A stretch of DNA of 64,000 nt, taken from Virgibacillus_R byunsanensis. GTDB taxonomy: Bacteria > Bacillota > Bacilli > Bacillales > Amphibacillaceae. Made by a program: the position numbers and the translations under genes. The notes below the pieces were generated by a model, which was not told the DNA's origin, made no database searches, and saw only the letters and a program-made list of their open reading frames with translations. Position 1 is the stretch's first letter. The number at the start of each line of letters is the position of its first letter. Location: assembly GCF_042675965.1 (NCBI RefSeq), contig NZ_JBHTKJ010000074.1, forward strand, positions 1-64,000. The letters run 5' to 3'. Below are positions 53,824 to 62,652 of the stretch, one piece after another.

Positions 53824-55038
53824 GTGTTGAAAATATACAGACCGAAAATCATTGAAACTGATGCTGGCGTTAGAATACAAGCTGTATTTGAAGATAATCG
53901 AAACAAAGATACGTTATGGTACGAAGTGGAAGAAAGATATAGTAAATATTTAGCAAATGAAACGGCTGACGGTTTTTTAGTTGGCTTATTATTTTACGCG
54001 TTAAAGAATAATTATGACATCGAGGTCCTCGCACCTATCTCCCAGAATTTATACTATTCACTTAACACTTATTTATTACCATTGTTATCGAAAATACATG
54101 GGTATAGAAACATTAAAATAAACTGTAATGAATTAATTACTAAACCCATAGAAAACCAAGGTGCTGTTGGTACTGGTCTTTCTTGTGGTATTGATTCTTT
54201 TGCTACTATTATTGATCACTTGGATATAAAGTGTCCTGAAGACTATAGAATCACTCATTATACATTTTTTAATGTAGGCTCACACGGTGATAATGGAGGG
54301 GATAAAGCGAGAAGTTTGTTTAAAGAAAGGGCTGAAATAGTTAGAAAATATGCTTATGAATTTGGAAAGGAATTTATTACATTAGATAGTAATATTAGTG
54401 AAATATTACAAATGAATTTTAAAAAAACTAATAGTATGAGGAGTATATCTGCTGCTTTGATTTTACAAGGTTTATTTAAGGTGTACTATTATTCATCTGG
54501 TGTACCAATTAAAAATTTTAATTTAAATAAAGACAGCACGAATGGTTTTGACATCTTTAATATGAGCATGTTATCAACTGAAACACTCAGTTTTTTTTCT
54601 TCTTGTCCAATTATGACTAGATTTGAAAAAACTAGAATTGTATCTGATTATAAACCTTCATACAAGTATTTGAATGTATGCTTTTTTAACAAGAATAATT
54701 GTGGGAAATGTCCAAAATGTTTAAGAACTTTATTAACACTTGATATTATTAATAAAATACAAAATTATTCAAATGTATTTAACCTTGAAGCTTATTATTC
54801 TAAAAAAAATAAATATATTGCTACTGTGCTTGCTGAAAGAAAAAGTAATAGATTTTCAAAAGAGATTTATAAAGAAATGCTGTCTAGAAAATTTAATATT
54901 TCATTATCTTCAAAAATAATGTCTGTTGGTTATAAAATCAAATTTAATCTAGCAGAAAAGTTCATGGGCAAGGGGAGATACATTAAGCTAAAAAAAACAT
55001 GGGAAGGATTAAATCCAGGAACAAGCTTTAAAAAATAA
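53824..55038 (+). CDS. PP-loop ATPase-like protein with QueC-type zinc motif, copy 2
   Basis: 404-aa tandem paralogue of the preceding protein, sharing most residues up to about position 330, including SCGIDSFATIIDHLD and the NVCFFNKNNCGKCPKCLRTLLTL cysteines. The last 60 residues diverge more. GTG 53824 lies 9 nt after GGAG; TTG 53815 is too close. The shared upstream CCTTAGTTC...GGAGTTGA sequence shows the duplication included the ribosome site. Both copies are intact, so both are probably used, perhaps on different substrates. Confidence 0.75.
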   Translation: MLKIYRPKIIETDAGVRIQAVFEDNRNKDTLWYEVEERYSKYLANETADGFLVGLLFYALKNNYDIEVLAPISQNLYYSLNTYLLPLLSKIHGYRNIKINCNELITKPIENQGAVGTGLSCGIDSFATIIDHLDIKCPEDYRITHYTFFNVGSHGDNGGDKARSLFKERAEIVRKYAYEFGKEFITLDSNISEILQMNFKKTNSMRSISAALILQGLFKVYYYSSGVPIKNFNLNKDSTNGFDIFNMSMLSTETLSFFSSCPIMTRFEKTRIVSDYKPSYKYLNVCFFNKNNCGKCPKCLRTLLTLDIINKIQNYSNVFNLEAYYSKKNKYIATVLAERKSNRFSKEIYKEMLSRKFNISLSSKIMSVGYKIKFNLAEKFMGKGRYIKLKKTWEGLNPGTSFKK

Positions 55039-55082
55039 AGATGGACTAAGAGTTATTGATAAAAAGTCAAGGAGAATAGAGA

Positions 55083-56288
55083 ATGGATACAAGGAACAAA
55101 AAGTATGATTATATTCAAGTCAGAAACAAGTTATACGTTAATATTGAACAAAGTTTAGTAAGCCTATTCTTTAATTTATATTATAAATCGAGACCATTAA
55201 CCTTTCTTGAAAGAAAAACAAGATATAGATTCATTAATATATCTAATCCCCTAGTTAGACTAATAAGGGTAGTGGGTATTGTTTTTCTATTCCATAAGCA
55301 AAAGAATAAATATAATAAGAAACGTGAATTTGTTAATGTATTCCCCAGTAAGTTCTATGGAACTTTTCTCATGAAGTTACGTCAAAAGGAATATAAGATC
55401 ATTAATTTGAAAAAGATGGAAGTTACAACAGTATTTCCTGAGCATTTTACTTTAATAGAAGTCAAGAAAAAGCTAGGTATATTACGGAAAGCTGCAAGCT
55501 GTCAATTAGCACCTAATATACTGCAGTCGAGCTTGAAGGAAAGGTATGTAAAAGAGGAGTATATTAATTTAAAAAGGCCATCTTATAACTTATATGAGTA
55601 CGAACGGTTTAATAGTGAAATAGTTCCTATACTTACAAAGATTTCATCGACTGAAATACCGAAAGTAGCAATAGTACAGAATTATTTAGAAGACATAACT
55701 ACAGAGTTTTACTCATTAATAAGAAGGTACTATAAAACGACAAATACAGCAAATTATAATTTTAGAAAAATAGAAGATTACTTCTTATATATAAGAATGA
55801 AGTTGTTAAATAGGGCAAAAAAAGAAGAATTCCTTTTAGTATTCTCACATGGGGATTTTTGGGAAGGAAATATACTCAATAATTCAAACATGCACTATGT
55901 AATAGACTGGAACACTCTTGATCAAAGAAGTTGTTATTTTGACTTCTATTTTTTTATGTTCTCTCACGCAAGTCAAACTGATAAGCATCTAAGAATCAAT
56001 CATCTCATTAAAAGATTACCATCTACTTATAATTTATTGCATAAGGAGTTACTTAAACAATCACATTTGAGTTCAAAACACAAATCTAGACTTATCGATA
56101 AAACGGGTATTTATCTAAATTTATTTTATATAGAATATATATATCTTAAAACTAAAGAAATTATTATAGATGAAACTGACCATATTAAGGAGTTCAATAG
56201 GTGGGTTGAACTATTTCAGGAATATGAACAAAAGATACCCAATTTAGAAAAACAAGAATATATTTTAAAGCCTGAAAAGTATATATGA
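55083..56288 (+). CDS. APH-fold kinase-like protein, second member
   Basis: 401-aa protein. The catalytic loop LVFSHGDFWEGNILNNSNMHYVIDWNTLDQRSCYFDFYFF (about 256-296) has HxDxxxxN and the following Asp of aminoglycoside phosphotransferase-fold kinases. The N-terminal part contains a hydrophobic patch (LVRLIRVVGIVFLFH, about 60-74) and a beta-rich region (YKIINLKKMEVTTVFPE). It shares the motif order, but little else, with the protein at 43897. A phosphorylating role in precursor supply or polymer decoration is an inference. Confidence 0.65.
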   Translation: MDTRNKKYDYIQVRNKLYVNIEQSLVSLFFNLYYKSRPLTFLERKTRYRFINISNPLVRLIRVVGIVFLFHKQKNKYNKKREFVNVFPSKFYGTFLMKLRQKEYKIINLKKMEVTTVFPEHFTLIEVKKKLGILRKAASCQLAPNILQSSLKERYVKEEYINLKRPSYNLYEYERFNSEIVPILTKISSTEIPKVAIVQNYLEDITTEFYSLIRRYYKTTNTANYNFRKIEDYFLYIRMKLLNRAKKEEFLLVFSHGDFWEGNILNNSNMHYVIDWNTLDQRSCYFDFYFFMFSHASQTDKHLRINHLIKRLPSTYNLLHKELLKQSHLSSKHKSRLIDKTGIYLNLFYIEYIYLKTKEIIIDETDHIKEFNRWVELFQEYEQKIPNLEKQEYILKPEKYI

Positions 56289-56311
56289 AAGCGGAACGAA
56301 AGGAGGAGCCA

Positions 56312-57406
56312 ATGAATAGTCAAAGTATAATAAATGAAGTATTTTGGCTTAGGTGTATAGCCTGTTTGGCTGTTACATTAGGTCATTCTATTCATAACGG
56401 ATACTTTTTTTACCCTAATCCAACAATCAGCCATTCAGGACTATACATCTTGCAAATGGCTGTTCTTTTTGGAGTACCTGTATTTGTATTCATTTCTGAA
56501 CTTCTTCTGGCAAATAAATATACTGAAAGAGTTCCTAATGGATTTATGAAGAAAAGGGTTAAAATTCTATTGCTACCTTATTTAGTTATGAGTATTGTTT
56601 ATACATTTATTTCAATCGAAAATTGGACTTTACAAGATGTCCTTATAAGATTAGTAATTAGTACTTTTCTTGGAGATTCAGCAGTTTATTTTATTTTAAT
56701 TATATTTCAATTTTATTTTTTACATTTGTTTCTAAGGAATTATTTAACTCACTTGCCCATGAAATTTGTTATTCCTGGAGCCTTTTTAATTAATTTTATG
56801 TATTTAGCTTTCTTCAATTTTGTAGAATCCCCTAATAATGCCATTGGAGAATTCATATGGACAAAAGGGTACTGGATGCCATTTCTTGGATGGATCTTTT
56901 ATTTTGTCTTAGGTTTTTACTGTGGAAGGAATTACAAGGAATTATTAAATATTCTGAGGAAAAAATGGTTACTCTTAATGCCATTATTAGCTTTGGTATT
57001 TATGCTGTTAATGAATAGAGCTTTTCATCTCGATTATGATTCTAAAAGGGTAGATATGTTGTTATATGCCAGTTCAGTAATATTTTTTATTATGTATATA
57101 TACTCCCACATTAAAAAGGTTCCTAAATTAGTGATGTTTATCAGTAACTATTCATTTAGCATATTTTTGTTAAATTTATTTTACTTTCGCTTATTAAGGA
57201 ACATAAAACCACCTGACTTTCTAAATATAATAACTTATACGTTTTTAGTGTTTTTATTAACTTTACTCTTATGTATTGGTACAGCTTATTTATTTAATCA
57301 ATTTAGTTTCGGAAAATATATTGTTGGGAAAATTATGCGATTTAAGGTTGATAATACTCACAAGAGTGAATACCAATATACTCCTACTGTAAAAGGCAAT
57401 AAATAA
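56312..57406 (+). CDS. Acyltransferase family 3 membrane protein (O-acetyltransferase type)
   Basis: 364-aa integral membrane protein with about 10 spans. The N-terminal EVFWLRCIACLAVTLGHSIHNG carries the family R-x10-H pattern, and FGVPVFVFISELLL and MKKRVKILLLPYLVMSIVY follow. Proteins like this (OafA/WecH group) acetylate or otherwise acylate polysaccharides across the membrane. ATG 56312 sits after AAAGGAGG; the in-frame upstream ATG 56285 overlaps the previous gene and has no site. A terminator follows at 57432. Confidence 0.87.
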   Translation: MNSQSIINEVFWLRCIACLAVTLGHSIHNGYFFYPNPTISHSGLYILQMAVLFGVPVFVFISELLLANKYTERVPNGFMKKRVKILLLPYLVMSIVYTFISIENWTLQDVLIRLVISTFLGDSAVYFILIIFQFYFLHLFLRNYLTHLPMKFVIPGAFLINFMYLAFFNFVESPNNAIGEFIWTKGYWMPFLGWIFYFVLGFYCGRNYKELLNILRKKWLLLMPLLALVFMLLMNRAFHLDYDSKRVDMLLYASSVIFFIMYIYSHIKKVPKLVMFISNYSFSIFLLNLFYFRLLRNIKPPDFLNIITYTFLVFLLTLLLCIGTAYLFNQFSFGKYIVGKIMRFKVDNTHKSEYQYTPTVKGNK

Positions 57407-57431
57407 CGGAAAAAACAAAAAGTTAAAATAT

Positions 57432-57463
57432 TAAAAGGCTTACTAAGGCCTTTTATTTTTTGT
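57432..57463 (+). terminator. Terminator before rmlA
   Basis: AAAAGGC and GCCTTTT form a short stem followed by ATTTTTTG, 25 bp after the acyltransferase stop. It may end most transcripts here, or be passed by EAR-modified polymerase. Confidence 0.75.
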
Positions 57464-57505
57464 GACTGTTTTTCTAAAACTATTTTTATGAAGAGGTGAT
57501 TTACC

Positions 57506-58408
57506 ATGAAAGGGATTATTTTAGCTGGTGGAAGTGGCACAAGATTATATCCTTTAACAAAATCGATATCTAAACAGTTGCTGCCTATTTACGACAAACC
57601 AATGATTTATTATCCGATTTCGGTGTTGATGCTTGCGGGTATAAAGGATATTTTAATTATTTCGACTCCAGAAGATGTACCGCGATTTGAACAGTTGTTG
57701 GGTGATGGATCAGAACTAGGTATTCATTTATCTTATTTAGTTCAAGAAAAGCCTAACGGATTAGCAGAGGCGTTTATTATTGGGGAAGATTTTATTGGCC
57801 AGGATGATGTTTCCTTAATATTAGGTGATAACGTTTTTCACGGGCATGAATTTACGTCGCATTTAGAAAGGGTAGCAAGACAATTAAATGGTGCTACTAT
57901 TTTTGGCTACAATGTTAAAGATCCAGAACGATTTGGTGTAGTGGAATTTGATGTTGATGGGAAAGTGTTATCTATTGAAGAAAAACCAAAGATTCCTAAG
58001 TCGAATTTTGCTATCACTGGTCTGTATTTCTTCGATAGTCAGGTTGTGGATATAGCTAAACGTGTGAAACCATCTGACAGAGGTGAACTGGAAATAACCG
58101 ACATTTTAAAAGAATACGTCCTAAGAGATCAGCTAAAAGTGGATCTACTCGGACGCGGATTTGCTTGGTTGGATACTGGGACACATGAGTCATTATTGGA
58201 AGCTTCACAGTTTATTGAAATTATAGAGAAACGTCAACGTTTAAAAGTTGCATGTCTAGAAGAGATTTCCTATAACAAAGGTTATATTTCAGAATCTAAG
58301 TTATTAGAATTAGCAGAGCCTTTAAAGAAGAGTGAATACGGACAATACTTGTTTCGATTGGTAGAGATGAACAAAAGCAAAAAGAAAGGTGAATTACTAG
58401 TGAAGTAA
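57506..58408 (+). CDS. rmlA: Glucose-1-phosphate thymidylyltransferase
   Basis: 300-aa nucleotidyltransferase making dTDP-glucose. GIILAGGSGTRLYPLTKSISKQLLPIYDKPMIYYP at the start, LGDNVFHG, VVEFD, EEKPKIPKSNFAITGLYFFD and GFAWLDTGTHESLLEASQFI are the RmlA signature. AAGAGGTG precedes ATG 57506. The next step enzymes RmlB and RmlD are not in the window, though RmlC follows. Confidence 0.96.
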   Translation: MKGIILAGGSGTRLYPLTKSISKQLLPIYDKPMIYYPISVLMLAGIKDILIISTPEDVPRFEQLLGDGSELGIHLSYLVQEKPNGLAEAFIIGEDFIGQDDVSLILGDNVFHGHEFTSHLERVARQLNGATIFGYNVKDPERFGVVEFDVDGKVLSIEEKPKIPKSNFAITGLYFFDSQVVDIAKRVKPSDRGELEITDILKEYVLRDQLKVDLLGRGFAWLDTGTHESLLEASQFIEIIEKRQRLKVACLEEISYNKGYISESKLLELAEPLKKSEYGQYLFRLVEMNKSKKKGELLVK

Positions 58409-58447
58409 CTATTAACTGAGGAAAATTATTTTGGAGGTGCATATATC

Positions 58448-59023
58448 ATGAAAGTAATTGATACAAAGCTTAACGGCGTAAAAGTAATTGAGCCAAGGGT
58501 TTTTAAAGATAATCGAGGTTTTTTCATGGAGAGCTTTAACCTTAAAAAATTTACAGAACTTGGGGTGGACTATGATTTTGTTCAGGATAATCATTCGTTA
58601 TCACTAGATAAAGATGTTATTCGTGGTCTTCATTATCAGTTGAACCCGAAAGCTCAAACAAAACTTGTTAGGGTCATTACTGGGGCAATTTATGATGTAG
58701 CGGTGGATATTCGTAAAGGCTCACCAACTTATGGTCAGTGGATTGGTGTTACGTTGAGTGAGGAAAACCACCGGATGCTTGTAGTTCCAAAGGGATTTGC
58801 ACATGGGTTTTGTACATTAACTGAGAATACACATGTTCAATATAAGGTTGATGAGTATTACTCGGTAGAGAACGATAAAGGTATGCTTTGGAATGATCCT
58901 GCGCTTGCAATTGATTGGCCAACTTCTAATCCGATTTTATCTGAAAAAGATTCTAAACAACCATTGTTTAGCGATGCAGAAGTTAATTTTCAGTATCAGG
59001 TTAAAGAGGGTGTTAATTATTAA
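58448..59023 (+). CDS. rmlC: dTDP-4-dehydrorhamnose 3,5-epimerase
   Basis: 191-aa cupin epimerase. FKDNRGFFMESFN (about 19-31), VIRGLHYQLNPKAQTKLVRVITGAIYDVAVDIR with the catalytic His in GLHYQ, LSEENHRMLVVPKGFAHGF and YYSVENDKGMLWNDPALAIDWP are the family landmarks. TTGGAGGTG precedes ATG 58448. It overlaps the start of the FAD oxidoreductase frame downstream. Confidence 0.96.
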   Translation: MKVIDTKLNGVKVIEPRVFKDNRGFFMESFNLKKFTELGVDYDFVQDNHSLSLDKDVIRGLHYQLNPKAQTKLVRVITGAIYDVAVDIRKGSPTYGQWIGVTLSEENHRMLVVPKGFAHGFCTLTENTHVQYKVDEYYSVENDKGMLWNDPALAIDWPTSNPILSEKDSKQPLFSDAEVNFQYQVKEGVNY

Positions 59024-60251
59024 GTATTATGATTACCTCATTGTTGGGGGTGGAATAATAGGTATGTCCATCGCAAGGGAATTGATAACTAGATTCCCAG
59101 ATGAATCAATATGTATTTTAGAAAAAGAATCCGACGTTGCTCACCATTCAAGTGGAAGAAACAGTGGTGTCTTACACGCCGGATTTTATTATACTGCTAA
59201 CAGTTTAAAAGCAAGATTTACAAGAGAAGGTAACCAGGAAATGACGCAATATTGTGATGAAAATAACCTAAAAATTAATAAATGCGGGAAAATTGTTGTA
59301 GCAACAGATGAGAATGAATTACAGGGGCTGAAGGAATTAAAAAATAGAGCAGAAAAAAATGGAGTTGAACTAAAGTGGATCAACGAGTCTGAGGTTAGAT
59401 TAATCGATCCAAATGTAAAAACCTATAAAAAGGCTCTTTATTCGCCTACAACCTCCTCTGTGAATCCGGTTGAAGTTTGTCAAGTAGTTAAAGCTGAAGT
59501 AGTCAAAAATGGTGTAGACATTATATGTAATACCCAATATAAGGGCATATCCAATGGCGAAATTTTAACAAGCAGTGGGAAATTTACATGTCAGTATTTT
59601 GTTAATGCTGCTGGTCTGTATGCAGATAAGATTGCTAAGGATTTTAAGTTTGGTGATAAATACACGATTATTCCATTTAAAGGAATCTACTTAAAGTATG
59701 CCAAAAATAAATCAGATGTCGTGACGAATATTTACCCTGTTCCAAATTTAGCTAACCCTTTTCTAGGTGTGCATTTTACGAAGACAGTGGATGAATCAAT
59801 TAAAATTGGGCCAACAGCGATTCCTGCTTTATGGCGAGAAAATTACGGAGGATTGAGAAGTTTTAAGTTTAATGAATTTTTTAGCATATTATTTTATGAG
59901 GCAAAACTATTTCTAAACAATTCTTTTAATTTCCGTTCCCTAGCAATTGAAGAAATGAAGAAGTATAGGAAATCATATTTTACTAACCTTTCTTTAAAAA
60001 TGGTTCGGAAATTAGATAAAGATGGATTTGGTCAATTTATGAAACCTGGAATCCGTGCACAACTTTTAAATAAGAAAACATTAGAGCTTGTACAGGATTT
60101 TGTTGTTGAAGGAGATAATCGTTCCTTTCATATATTAAATGCAGTATCACCAGGGTTTACGTGTGCATTTCCATTTTCGAGGTATGTAGTGGATGAAATT
60201 GTAGATAAACAAGGTGGAAAATTAGAAGAAATAAGAGAAGACATTTCATAA
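59010..60251 (+). CDS. FAD-dependent oxidoreductase, L-2-hydroxyglutarate oxidase (LhgO)-like
   Basis: About 413-aa flavoprotein of the DAO family. The FAD motif is YLIVGGGIIGMSIARELI, and HHSSGRNSGVLHAGFYYTANSLKARFTREGN is the LhgO hallmark; FGQFMKPGIRAQL and HILNAVSPGFTCAFPFSRYV close the C-terminus. LhgO oxidises L-2-hydroxyglutarate to 2-oxoglutarate. The start is unclear: GTG 59010 overlaps the RmlC end by 14 nt, but the AAAGAGG site lies directly against it, and codons 59016/59019 (ATT) would be better spaced. In a glycan operon it may act on a sugar-acid or hydroxy-acid side group. Confidence 0.82.
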   Translation: MLIIKYYDYLIVGGGIIGMSIARELITRFPDESICILEKESDVAHHSSGRNSGVLHAGFYYTANSLKARFTREGNQEMTQYCDENNLKINKCGKIVVATDENELQGLKELKNRAEKNGVELKWINESEVRLIDPNVKTYKKALYSPTTSSVNPVEVCQVVKAEVVKNGVDIICNTQYKGISNGEILTSSGKFTCQYFVNAAGLYADKIAKDFKFGDKYTIIPFKGIYLKYAKNKSDVVTNIYPVPNLANPFLGVHFTKTVDESIKIGPTAIPALWRENYGGLRSFKFNEFFSILFYEAKLFLNNSFNFRSLAIEEMKKYRKSYFTNLSLKMVRKLDKDGFGQFMKPGIRAQLLNKKTLELVQDFVVEGDNRSFHILNAVSPGFTCAFPFSRYVVDEIVDKQGGKLEEIREDIS

Positions 60252-60265
60252 GGGGGAAGAGCGTA

Positions 60266-61315
60266 GTGAAGAATGTTTTAGTGACAGGCGCAGGTGGTTA
60301 TATTGGTAGTATTTTAGTTCCAAAGTTGTTAGAACAAGGTTGTAATGTTAAGGCAGTTGATCGTTTCTTTTTTGGTGTTGATAAGTTACAACCTCACCCC
60401 AATTTAACTATTGTTAATGAAGATTGCCGACGGTTAAATGAAGACCACTTTATTGATGTTAATGCGGTCATTGATCTAGTAGCAATCTCAAACGATCCAA
60501 GCGGGGAGTTATTTAAAGAAGTTACGTATGAAGTGAATTATTTAGCGAGAGTAAATGCAGCTATCCTTGCTAAGAAGATGGGTGTAAAGCAATATATTTT
60601 ACCTTCATCCTGTAGCATTTACGGATTCCAGGATAAAGAGGCAGTTGTTGATGAGAGTGCAAAAACAAATCCATTAACCGTATATGCAAAAGCAAATGAA
60701 AAAGCAGAGCAAGGCGTTCTCGCATTAGCAGATGATAATTTTACTGTGACTGTTATGAGGCAGGCAACTGTTTATGGATATTCACCAAGAATGAGATTTG
60801 ATGTAGCGATAAATGGTATGACATATGGTGCGTGGGAAAATGGAATTATTCCTTTAATGAGAGATGGGTCACAATGGAGACCAATGGTGCATGTGGAAGA
60901 TACAACGGATGTAATGTGTCTATTACTAGAAGCAGATACTCATACCGTTAATGGTGAAATTTTCAATGTCGGATCTAATCGAAATAATTATCAACTGGGC
61001 CAACTCGCAAAAGAAATTGCAGCTGCACTACCAATTGAAGTGAAGATTGATTGGTATGGTGATCCTGATCATCGATCTTATCGTGTCAACTTTGAGAAGA
61101 TCGAAAAAGCATTAAATTGGGAAGCTAAATATATAGCAGCTGATGGTGCACTTCAAATTTATAAGAAGTTGGAAAATGGAACTCTCGAGAAGACAGAACA
61201 ATCGATAACATTAAATTGGTATAAGGAATTAGTTAAATGGCAAAAGGTAATTAAACAGGTGGATATGTACGGAGGGATATTAGAAATAGAGGAAAACAAG
61301 GCACTTTCACGTTAG
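60266..61315 (+). CDS. NAD-dependent epimerase/dehydratase family protein
   Basis: 349-aa extended SDR. VLVTGAGGYIGSILVPKLLEQG gives the NAD site and LPSSCSIYGFQDKEAVVDESAKTNPLTVYAKANEKAEQ the active site. Position four after the catalytic Tyr is Asn (YAKAN), where SDRs normally have Lys; a Lys lies two residues after Tyr. The C-terminal DYxxWxxxxD-type region has IDWYGDPDHRSYRVNFEKIEKAL. GTG 60266 follows AAGGGGG. It could be a sugar epimerase, dehydratase or reductase standing in for RmlB/RmlD, but this is not certain. Confidence 0.8.
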   Translation: MKNVLVTGAGGYIGSILVPKLLEQGCNVKAVDRFFFGVDKLQPHPNLTIVNEDCRRLNEDHFIDVNAVIDLVAISNDPSGELFKEVTYEVNYLARVNAAILAKKMGVKQYILPSSCSIYGFQDKEAVVDESAKTNPLTVYAKANEKAEQGVLALADDNFTVTVMRQATVYGYSPRMRFDVAINGMTYGAWENGIIPLMRDGSQWRPMVHVEDTTDVMCLLLEADTHTVNGEIFNVGSNRNNYQLGQLAKEIAAALPIEVKIDWYGDPDHRSYRVNFEKIEKALNWEAKYIAADGALQIYKKLENGTLEKTEQSITLNWYKELVKWQKVIKQVDMYGGILEIEENKALSR

Positions 61316-61334
61316 TAAGTGAATTGCCTTTTTT
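61298..61334 (+). terminator. Terminator after the epimerase gene
   Basis: AAGGCACTTTCAC pairs with GTGAATTGCCTT around a short loop and is followed by TTTT. It overlaps the last codons and stop of the epimerase gene. Confidence 0.8.
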
Positions 61335-61344
61335 AGCAGGTAAG

Positions 61345-61425
61345 AAAGTATAAAACTTCCTTATCTGCATAAGTGCAACTAGGCCATTCGCTATAAAGGC
61401 TTGGCGAATGCCAAGTTTTCTAATT
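61345..61425 (+). repeat. Structured intergenic motif (candidate dispersed Bacillaceae repeat)
   Basis: The segment contains ATAAGTGCAACTAGG, then a GCATTCGC-like arm and CTTGGCGAATGCCAAG (61400-61415, a perfect 6-bp stem with GAAT loop) followed by TTTTC. I recall similar elements between genes in Bacillaceae genomes. Here it could act as a terminator or as a small mobile repeat. Confidence 0.45.
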
Positions 61426-61463
61426 GATTGTTTTATCGTTATTAATTAAGGGAGGAAATAGAA

Positions 61464-62618
61464 ATGAATAATATTACTAGAGTTGGTATTGTAGGTACGG
61501 GTTTAATAGGTAAGGGGATAGCACTAGAAGTTGAGAAACAATCTGAACTAAAGCTATCAACGGTTCTTACTAGACGTGATATTAGCACAATGAATGAATA
61601 CCCATTCCGAGAAGCTCTTACGAATTCAGTTGATGAGCTAATTGGAAATTGTGAATTGGTAGTGGAATGTAGTGGGGACGTTATTTATGGCACGGAAGTA
61701 ATTGATCAGGCAATAAAAGCGTCTTTACCAGTTGTAACAATGAACGCTGAACTTCAAGTGACGACTGGTTCCTATTTTGCAAAAAGAGGATTTATTACCG
61801 AGGCAGAGGGAGACCAACCAGGATGTCTGGCATCATTACATGAAAATGTACTAGAGATGGGCTTTAAACCATTAGTGTATGGGAATATTAAAGGGTTTCT
61901 TAAATTAGACCCGGTACTTGAAGATATGGAATACTTTTCAAAACGGAATGGTGTCCGTCTTGACATGACAACTTCCTTTACCGATGGCACAAAAGTTCAA
62001 GTAGAACAAGTATTGGTTGCAAACGGTCTTGGTGCAGGAATAGCTGTTGAGGGTCTATTAGCACCTAGTTCAGATGATTTAAATGAGACAGGAGCGGAGT
62101 TAGCTGAAGAGGCTAATCGTTTAGGATATCCTATTTCTGAATTTGTGTTAGCACCAAAAGCTCCTCCAGGTGTCTTTATAACAGCAGAACACGATAGTCG
62201 TCAAAAAGATGCATTGCGTTATTTTAAAATGGGTGATGGACCATATTATACCATTCTGCAAAACTTTCATCTTTGTCATCTAGAAGTCGTGAAAACAATC
62301 AAAAGAGTTATAAACGGAGGAGGAGTTCTTTTAAACAATGGGGAAGACCCTACTTTAAGTGTTGCTGCAATTACAAAGAGAACACTTCAACCTGGAGAGA
62401 AAGTTGACAAAGGTATAGGCAGTTTTCAAGTAAGAGGAGAAGCAGTTAGGTTAGCTACGAATAAAAATCACGTACCAATTGGCTTGCTTGTCAATGCAGT
62501 CATGAAAAGACAAGTAGAAGAAGGAGAAATTGTTACGTTTGATGATGTAGAGTTACCAGAGAGTTTAGCTTTAACTGCTTGGCTTGAGACAACTAACAAG
62601 GCGCCGGTGAATATTTAA
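61464..62618 (+). CDS. Rossmann-SAF domain oxidoreductase (homoserine dehydrogenase-like)
   Basis: 384-aa soluble protein. The N-terminal NAD(P)-binding motif is VGIVGTGLIGKGIALEV, followed by ELVVECSGDVIYGTEVIDQAI and a homoserine dehydrogenase-like catalytic domain. The C-terminal 75 residues (TLQPGEKVDKGIGSFQVRGEAV ... HVPIGLLVNAVMKRQVEEGEIVTFDDVELPES) are a SAF domain as in antifreeze-like sugar enzymes. Substrates of this two-domain family are poorly known to me. GGGAGG precedes ATG 61464. It is likely part of a modified-sugar pathway with its neighbours. Confidence 0.75.
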   Translation: MNNITRVGIVGTGLIGKGIALEVEKQSELKLSTVLTRRDISTMNEYPFREALTNSVDELIGNCELVVECSGDVIYGTEVIDQAIKASLPVVTMNAELQVTTGSYFAKRGFITEAEGDQPGCLASLHENVLEMGFKPLVYGNIKGFLKLDPVLEDMEYFSKRNGVRLDMTTSFTDGTKVQVEQVLVANGLGAGIAVEGLLAPSSDDLNETGAELAEEANRLGYPISEFVLAPKAPPGVFITAEHDSRQKDALRYFKMGDGPYYTILQNFHLCHLEVVKTIKRVINGGGVLLNNGEDPTLSVAAITKRTLQPGEKVDKGIGSFQVRGEAVRLATNKNHVPIGLLVNAVMKRQVEEGEIVTFDDVELPESLALTAWLETTNKAPVNI

Positions 62619-62652
62619 ATAAATTTAAGCTTTCGAAGGGAGGAACTCATAC

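Noticed and set aside
57432..61334. Terminators at 57432 and 61298 as proof of separate operons
   Set aside because: They may be bypassed because an EAR-like antitermination element lies upstream; operon limits cannot be settled from sequence.
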